Both the position numbers and the translations under genes were made by a program. The notes under the pieces were generated by a model that saw nothing but the letters and a program-made list of their open reading frames with translations, made no database searches and had not been told where the DNA came from. Shown piece by piece: positions 1 through 3,581 of a DNA stretch of 6,530 nt. The stretch is taken from contig JAEYTO010000045.1 in NCBI GenBank assembly GCA_023433925.1, positions 1 to 6,530 of the forward strand, read 5' to 3'. This DNA is from Pseudomonadota bacterium. Lineage in GTDB: Bacteria > Desulfobacterota > Desulfovibrionia > Desulfovibrionales > Desulfovibrionaceae. Each line of letters begins with the position of its first letter. Within the stretch, counting starts at the first letter, position 1.

Positions 1-115
1 TCATGGACAGCGTCTTCGTGATCGCGGCCGTCAGCGTGGTCTTGCCGTGGTCGATGTGGCCGATGGTGCCGATGTTGACGTGCGGCTTCTTCCGCTCGAA
101 TTTCGCTTTAGCCAT
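1..115 (-). CDS. tuf: Elongation factor Tu, N-terminal part (cut by window edge)
   Basis: EF-Tu is the cytoplasmic GTPase that brings aminoacyl-tRNA to the ribosomal A site. Only the first 38 codons are present. They begin MAKAKFERKKPHVNIGTIGH, the standard EF-Tu N-terminus, followed by the P-loop (G1) GHIDHGKT at residues 19-26. The ATG at 113-115 is supported by an AAGGGG ribosome binding site that overlaps the TAA stop of fusA, leaving 12 bases between the genes. This is the fourth gene of the str operon, in the usual rpsL-rpsG-fusA-tuf order. The gene continues beyond base 1, so its completeness, and whether S10-operon genes follow, cannot be judged. Bacteria often carry two tuf copies; this is the one linked to fusA. 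The assignment is essentially certain from the N-terminus and context. Confidence 0.97.
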   Translation of the reverse strand, partial: MAKAKFERKKPHVNIGTIGHIDHGKTTLTAAITKTLSM

Positions 116-127
116 GGTGCGTACCCC

Positions 128-2200
128 TTATTGCTGCTTCTTGATGATGGCTTCCGCCAGGTTGGTGGGCACCCGCTCATAGTGGTCGAACTGCATGGTG
201 AATGTGGCCCGGCCCTGGGTGCGGGAGCGGAGGTCGGTGGCATATCCGAACATGGCGGAAAGCGGCACCATGGCGCGGATGATCTGCGCTCCGCCGGTGG
301 CCTCCATGCCGGTCACGCGGCCGCGGCGGCCGTTCAGGTCGCCCATGACGTCGCCGAGGTACTCCTCGGGAGTCACGATTTCCACGGACATGATCGGCTC
401 GAGCAGGATCGGATCGGCCTTCCTGATAGCCTCCTTCACGGCCATGGAGCCCGCGATGTAGAAGGCCTGCTCCGAGGAGTCCACCTCGTGGTACGATCCG
501 AAAGTCAGGGCGACCTTGAGGTCGACGATGGGATAGCCGGCGATCACGCCGCCCTTGAGGGCATCGATGATGCCCTTGTTGACGGCCGGAATGTATTCCT
601 TGGGAATCACGCCGCCCTTGATGGCGTCCTCGAACTCGTAACCCTTCTCCGCATTGGGGGAGACCTCGATCACCACGTGGCCGTACTGGCCGCGGCCGCC
701 GGACTGCTTGGCGTATTTGGTGTCCTGCTTGACCTGCTTGGTGATGGTCTCGCGGTAGGCCACGCGCGGAGCGCCCACGTTGGCGTTCACGTTGAACTCG
801 CGCAGCAGGCGGTCGACGATGATCTCCAGGTGCAACTCGCCCATGCCGGCGATGAGGGTCTGGTTGCTCTCCTCGTCGGTGGACACGCGGAAGGAGGGAT
901 CCTCCCGGGTCAGCTTGGCCAAGGCATCCGAGAGAGAGTCGCGGTCCGCCTTGGATTTGGGCTCGATGGCCACCTCGATGACCGGCTCCGGGATGTTCAA
1001 CGATTCGAGCCTCACGGGGCGCTTGATATCGCTCAGCGTGTCGCCCGTGGACACGGCCTTGAGGCCCACGGCGGCGACGATGTCGCCGGCCCAGGATTCC
1101 TTGATCTCCTCGCGCTTGTTGGCGTGCATCTTGAGCAGGCGGCCGACGCGCTCCTTCTTGCCGGTGTTGGCGTTGAGCACGGTCATGCCGGTCTCGATGC
1201 GGCCGGAGTAGATGCGCAGGAAGGTCAGGTGACCGACGAAGGGATCGGTCATGAGCTTGAAGGCCAGCGCGGCCAGGGGCTCGTTGTCGTCGGTGTTGCA
1301 GACGATCTTGTCGCCCTTGTCCGGATCGACGCCGATCATCTGCGGGACCTCGAGCGGCGAGGGCAGATAGTCGACCACGGCGTCGAGCAGAGGCTGCACG
1401 CCCTTGTTCTTGAAGGCGGAGCCGCACACGACCGGGGTGATGGCCATGGAGATGACGGCCTTGCGGATGCCGGCCTTGATCTCGTCGGCGGAAAGCTCCG
1501 CGCCGCCGAGATACTTCTCCATGAGCGCCTCGTCTTCCTCGGCGATGGCCTCGATAAGTTCCAGGCGCATCTCCTCGTACTGATCCATCAGCTCGGCGGG
1601 GATGTTCTCGTAGCGGTTATCCTTGCCCATGGTCTGGTCATCGAAAAACATGGCCTTGCCCATGACCAGGTCGACGATGCCCTTGAACTCGTCCTCGGCG
1701 CCGATGGGCAACTGCAAGGGCACGGGCTTGGCGCCCAGGCGGTCCTTGATGGTCTTGACGGCCCGGAAGAAGTTGGCCCCGATGCGGTCCATCTTGTTGA
1801 TGAAGCAGATGCGCGGGACCTTGTAGCGATCGGCCTGGCGCCAGACGGTCTCGGACTGCGGCTGCACGCCGGCCACGGCGTCGAACAGGGCCACGGCGCC
1901 GTCCAGGACGCGCAGGGAGCGCTCGACTTCCATCGTGAAGTCCACGTGACCAGGCGTATCGATGATGTTGATGCGGTGATCCTTCCAGAAGCAGGTCGTG
2001 GCTGCGCTGGTGATCGTGATGCCGCGCTCCTGCTCCTGGACCATCCAGTCCATGGTGGCCTGGCCGTCGTGAACCTCGCCGATCCTGTGCGACACGCCGG
2101 TGTAGAACAGGATGCGCTCGGTGGTCGTTGTCTTGCCGGCATCGATGTGGGCCATGATGCCGATGTTGCGCTGCCTGGATATGGGAACGATTCTCGCCAC
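128..2200 (-). CDS. fusA: Elongation factor G
   Basis: EF-G is the cytoplasmic GTPase that drives tRNA-mRNA translocation and, with ribosome recycling factor, splits ribosomes. The 690-residue length is normal. The GTPase motifs are G1 AHIDAGKT (17-24), switch I ERGITI (58-63), G3 DTPGH (81-85), G4 NKMD (135-138) and G5-like CGSAFKNKG (259-267). Domain II spans about 305-400. Domain III spans about 405-480 and includes AGMGELHLEI (451-460). Domain IV spans about 482-602, with GGRGQYGHV at 501-509 and the decoding-centre tip HEVDSSE at 571-577. Domain V spans about 605-690, with EEYLGDVMGDLNGRRG at 612-627. The start is GTG (2198-2200); it gives the family N-terminus MARIVPISRQRNIGIMAHID and sits 8 bases after a GGGGAG ribosome binding site. 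The gene is third in the str operon, 16 bases after rpsG and 12 before tuf. It has no frameshift or missing motif and is full-length, canonical EF-G rather than a diverged paralogue. Confidence 0.99.
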   Translation of the reverse strand: MARIVPISRQRNIGIMAHIDAGKTTTTERILFYTGVSHRIGEVHDGQATMDWMVQEQERGITITSAATTCFWKDHRINIIDTPGHVDFTMEVERSLRVLDGAVALFDAVAGVQPQSETVWRQADRYKVPRICFINKMDRIGANFFRAVKTIKDRLGAKPVPLQLPIGAEDEFKGIVDLVMGKAMFFDDQTMGKDNRYENIPAELMDQYEEMRLELIEAIAEEDEALMEKYLGGAELSADEIKAGIRKAVISMAITPVVCGSAFKNKGVQPLLDAVVDYLPSPLEVPQMIGVDPDKGDKIVCNTDDNEPLAALAFKLMTDPFVGHLTFLRIYSGRIETGMTVLNANTGKKERVGRLLKMHANKREEIKESWAGDIVAAVGLKAVSTGDTLSDIKRPVRLESLNIPEPVIEVAIEPKSKADRDSLSDALAKLTREDPSFRVSTDEESNQTLIAGMGELHLEIIVDRLLREFNVNANVGAPRVAYRETITKQVKQDTKYAKQSGGRGQYGHVVIEVSPNAEKGYEFEDAIKGGVIPKEYIPAVNKGIIDALKGGVIAGYPIVDLKVALTFGSYHEVDSSEQAFYIAGSMAVKEAIRKADPILLEPIMSVEIVTPEEYLGDVMGDLNGRRGRVTGMEATGGAQIIRAMVPLSAMFGYATDLRSRTQGRATFTMQFDHYERVPTNLAEAIIKKQQ

Positions 2201-2219
2201 GGTTAATTCTCCCCGCCTA
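2201..2219 (-). promoter_or_regulatory. rpsG stop / fusA ribosome binding site overlap
   Basis: Read on the minus strand, this stretch is TAG (stop of rpsG), then GCGGGGAG, then AATTAACC, then the GTG start of fusA. The GGGGAG core is 8 bases from the GTG. Because no ATG in frame gives the conserved EF-G N-terminus, this site decides the GTG start. The closeness of stop and Shine-Dalgarno suggests that ribosomes finishing rpsG re-initiate on fusA. Confidence 0.8.
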
Positions 2220-2687
2220 CCAGCGGTAATGCGCGAAGGCCTTGTTGGCTTCGGCCATCTTGTGCGTGTCCTCGCGCTTCTTCACGGCGCCGCCGCGGCC
2301 GTTGTAGGCGTCCAGCAACTCGGCGGAGAGCCTGCTCGTCATGCCCTTCTCGCCGCGGGCGCGGGAATAGAGGATGAGCCAGCGGATGGCCAGGGCCACC
2401 TGACGATCGGGGCGAACCTCGACCGGAACCTGGTAGGTGGCGCCGCCGACACGGCGGGACTTGACCTCGACGTGGGGCTTCACGTTGCCCAGGGCCTTCT
2501 CGAAGGCGTCCAGGGGCTGGTCGCCCGTCTTTTCGCCGAGGAACTCCATGCACTTGTAAAAAATCTTCTCGGCCACGCCCTTCTTGCCCTGCTCCATGAG
2601 CCTGTTCATGAAGCGGCTGACGAGCACGCTGCCGTAGAGCGGATCGGGAAGCACTTCGCGCCTGGGTACCGCACCTTTACGGGGCAT
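2217..2687 (-). CDS. rpsG: 30S ribosomal protein S7
   Basis: S7 is a primary binder of the 3' major domain of 16S rRNA. It nucleates assembly of the 30S head and lies near the E site and the decoding region. The 156-residue length is normal. The sequence starts MPRKGAVPRREVLPDPLYGS and continues with the family signature SRFMNRLMEQGKKGVAEKIF (24-43). GNVKPHVEVKSRRVGGATYQ lies at about 67-86, and the C-terminus has NKAFAHYRW. The ATG at 2685-2687 lies 7 bases after a strong GGAGGAG ribosome binding site that abuts the TAA stop of rpsL. The gene is second in the str operon. In E. coli, S7 represses its own operon by binding a roughly 100-base rpsL-rpsG spacer. Here that spacer is only 14 bases, so an equivalent site is not present at this position. 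Confidence 0.99.
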   Translation of the reverse strand: MPRKGAVPRREVLPDPLYGSVLVSRFMNRLMEQGKKGVAEKIFYKCMEFLGEKTGDQPLDAFEKALGNVKPHVEVKSRRVGGATYQVPVEVRPDRQVALAIRWLILYSRARGEKGMTSRLSAELLDAYNGRGGAVKKREDTHKMAEANKAFAHYRW

Positions 2688-2701
2688 AACTCAACTCCTC
2701 C

Positions 2702-3073
2702 TTACTTGGGCCGCTTGGCGCCGTACTTGGAACGACCCTGACGACGATCAGCCACGCCGGCAGTGTCGAGGGTGCCGCGCACGATATGGTAGCGGACGCC
2801 GGGAAGGTCCTTGACGCGGCCGCCGCGGATCATGACCACGGAGTGCTCCTGCAGGTTATGACCCTCACCGGGGATGTAGGCGGTCACCTCGATTTGGTTG
2901 GTGAGGCGAACGCGGGCGACCTTGCGCAAGGCCGAGTTCGGCTTCTTGGGCGTGGTCGTGTAGACGCGGGTGCAGACGCCGCGGCGCTGCGGGCAAGCCT
3001 GGAGCGCGGGGGTCTTCTTGCGCTTGAGCTGCAACTCGCGCTGCTTCCGGACCAGTTGGTTGATCGTGGGCAT
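2702..3073 (-). CDS. rpsL: 30S ribosomal protein S12
   Basis: S12 sits at the decoding centre of the 30S subunit, where it monitors codon-anticodon pairing and influences accuracy and streptomycin response. The 123-residue length is normal. Conserved blocks are CPQRRGVCTRVYTTTPKKPN (27-46), GEGHNLQEHSVVMIRGGRVK (69-88) and DLPGVRYHIVRGTLDTAGV (89-107), and the C-terminus is RSKYGAKRPK. Lys43 and Lys88, the positions most often altered in streptomycin-resistant mutants, are wild type. Asp89, the residue that is beta-methylthiolated in E. coli, is present. The ATG at 3071-3073 follows a GGAG ribosome binding site at 8-base spacing. This is the first gene of the str operon. No rpoC precedes it, unlike the E. 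coli-type or Gram-positive rpoBC-linked arrangements. The sequence closely recalls Desulfovibrio S12 from memory. Confidence 0.99.
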   Translation of the reverse strand: MPTINQLVRKQRELQLKRKKTPALQACPQRRGVCTRVYTTTPKKPNSALRKVARVRLTNQIEVTAYIPGEGHNLQEHSVVMIRGGRVKDLPGVRYHIVRGTLDTAGVADRRQGRSKYGAKRPK

Positions 3074-3198
3074 GAGCCTAACTCCGTACTTGGATTTAGC
3101 GTGTCAAAAGGCCATACGGCGCGGCATGCGCTTCCCATGTGTGAGCGCCTGCCGCTCCAAAAAATATATGCTCTCTATTCCCATTGGCGGCCCATAAC

Positions 3199-3210
3199 TC
3201 CCCTTGGGGA
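3199..3210. repeat. Short inverted repeat TCCCC-TT-GGGGA
   Basis: A five-base perfect inverted repeat around a two-base centre. The spacer is too tight for an ideal RNA hairpin, although a four-pair version with a four-base loop is possible. It lies within the inferred rpsL leader. It could be an operator half-site pair or may simply be chance in GC-rich sequence. Confidence 0.3.
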
Positions 3211-3212
3211 CT

Positions 3213-3239
3213 GCCCGGATGGAAGGTGCTTCGCCGGGC
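3213..3239 (-). promoter_or_regulatory. Hairpin in the inferred rpsL leader
   Basis: Outer arms GCCCGG (3213-3218) and CCGGGC (3234-3239) form six G-C pairs. Inside them, GAAG (3222-3225) and CTTC (3229-3232) can add four pairs around a three-base loop, giving a nested stem of up to ten pairs with a small internal bulge. No T-tract follows on the minus strand, so it is not an intrinsic terminator. If transcribed, it would lie about 140-165 bases upstream of rpsL and could be a structured leader element. Its function is unknown. Confidence 0.4.
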
Positions 3240-3250
3240 TGGGTACGAAT

Positions 3251-3265
3251 GGCGGTGTTGCCGCC
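3251..3265 (-). promoter_or_regulatory. Small GC hairpin in the inferred rpsL leader
   Basis: Arms GGCGG (3251-3255) and CCGCC (3261-3265) flank a five-base loop, giving five G-C pairs. It lies upstream of the 3213-3239 hairpin in the leader transcript. No T-tract follows, so it is not a terminator. By itself it is weak and is listed as part of the structured leader. Confidence 0.3.
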
Positions 3266-3304
3266 TGTCGTCCCCTAGGGTTATCGGGCCTGCCGCGCCG
3301 AAGG

Positions 3305-3345
3305 CTGCCCTGTCAGGGCTGTCGGCAGGAATTCTAAAAACTGCC
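3305..3345 (-). promoter_or_regulatory. Possible alternative-pairing element in the str leader
   Basis: On the minus strand the order is GGCAG (3345-3341), TTTTTAGAATTC, CTGCC (3328-3324), a 14-base stretch, then GGCAG (3309-3305). The central CTGCC can pair with either GGCAG but not both at once. A third stem, GCCCT (3319-3315) with AGGGC (3311-3307), competes with the second pairing. A short CCCG-TTAG-CGGG stem (3356-3345) precedes the first GGCAG. This layout resembles leader switches, but each stem is only five pairs and the region is GC-rich, so chance is a serious alternative. Confidence 0.3.
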
Positions 3346-3363
3346 CCGCTAACGGGACACGCT

Positions 3364-3391
3364 CTTATATACAAATTTTACCAGAATGCAA
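3364..3391 (-). promoter_or_regulatory. Candidate sigma-70 promoter of the str operon
   Basis: Read on the minus strand, a -35-like TTGCAT (3391-3386) is followed by a 16-base spacer and a -10-like TATAAG (3369-3364). The spacer itself is AT-rich. An A/T run (3413-3425) lies roughly where a distal UP-type element could sit. The predicted start near 3357 would give a leader of about 285 bases before rpsL. This is the best -35/-10 pair I could find by eye on this strand, but it is not proven. Confidence 0.45.
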
Positions 3392-3514
3392 GTGGGGCGG
3401 CAGGGGTCGGCCCAATTTATTTTTCCCGGCCCGCGAATTCAAGGCCGGAGCGAGCCGCGGACGGCATCCCGGCCCGGCGGCAGGCAAAGCGCGGCCTCAT
3501 CGGCTGGCGACGGG

Positions 3515-3543
3515 TTGCTTTCGCGGCTACCGGCACTTACATA
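3515..3543 (+). promoter_or_regulatory. Weak candidate promoter of the sensor kinase gene
   Basis: TTGCTT (3515-3520) is separated by 17 bases from TACATA (3538-3543). The -35 half is reasonable and the -10 half matches the consensus poorly (3 of 6), so the site would be weak or need an activator. Transcription would start near 3550, leaving a leader of about 30 bases. The start codon at 3582 has only an AAGG about 10 bases upstream, so translation may also be modest. Confidence 0.25.
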
Positions 3544-3581
3544 TCGTTTCGCTGCGTGAATCCCTACAAGGCCGAATCAAA

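Larger units (their letters stand above)
3074..3581. other. Divergent intergenic region between str operon and sensor kinase
   Basis: This is 508 bases with no convincing gene. It must hold the leftward str-operon promoter and the rightward kinase promoter. The half next to rpsL (about 3199-3356) is rich in short inverted repeats. The AT-rich islands are 3158-3169, 3363-3380 and 3413-3425; the rest is GC-rich. Open frames cross the region on both strands, but none has a recognisable product or a good ribosome binding site. No tRNA-like cloverleaf or simple direct-repeat array was seen by eye. Confidence 0.8.

Noticed and set aside
177..1427. A 416-codon minus-strand frame inside fusA
   Set aside because: It is an out-of-frame reading of fusA. 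The product is Arg/Gly/His-rich with no domain.
47..2206. A 719-codon open frame on the plus strand, antisense to all of fusA
   Set aside because: It is a shadow of fusA codon bias in GC-rich DNA. The product is a His/Asp/Gly/Leu-rich sequence without any recognisable domain, while the opposite strand encodes perfect EF-G.
3102..3107. Perfect TTGACA (minus strand) just upstream of rpsL
   Set aside because: No -10 hexamer exists 16-18 bases downstream; that position is the rpsL ribosome binding site.
3163..3168. TATATT -10-like hexamer on the minus strand, about 90 bases upstream of rpsL
   Set aside because: A good -10 match, but at the right distance upstream there is only GCCGCC and no extended -10 TG. 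It is kept as a fallback promoter only.
2112..3337. Plus-strand frames opposite rpsG and rpsL (2112-2741 and 2786-3337)
   Set aside because: They are antisense shadows of the ribosomal protein genes, with low-complexity products.
3426..3448. CCGGCC/GGCCGG inverted repeat with an 11-base loop near an A/T run
   Set aside because: Considered as a terminator. On the plus strand no T-tract follows, and on the minus strand it is followed by A residues rather than T, so it does not fit an intrinsic terminator.
3505..3520. Sigma-54-like site (TGGC then TTGCTT) upstream of the kinase
   Set aside because: The GG and GC doublets are 9 bases apart instead of the strict 10, and the CAC part of the -24 element is missing.
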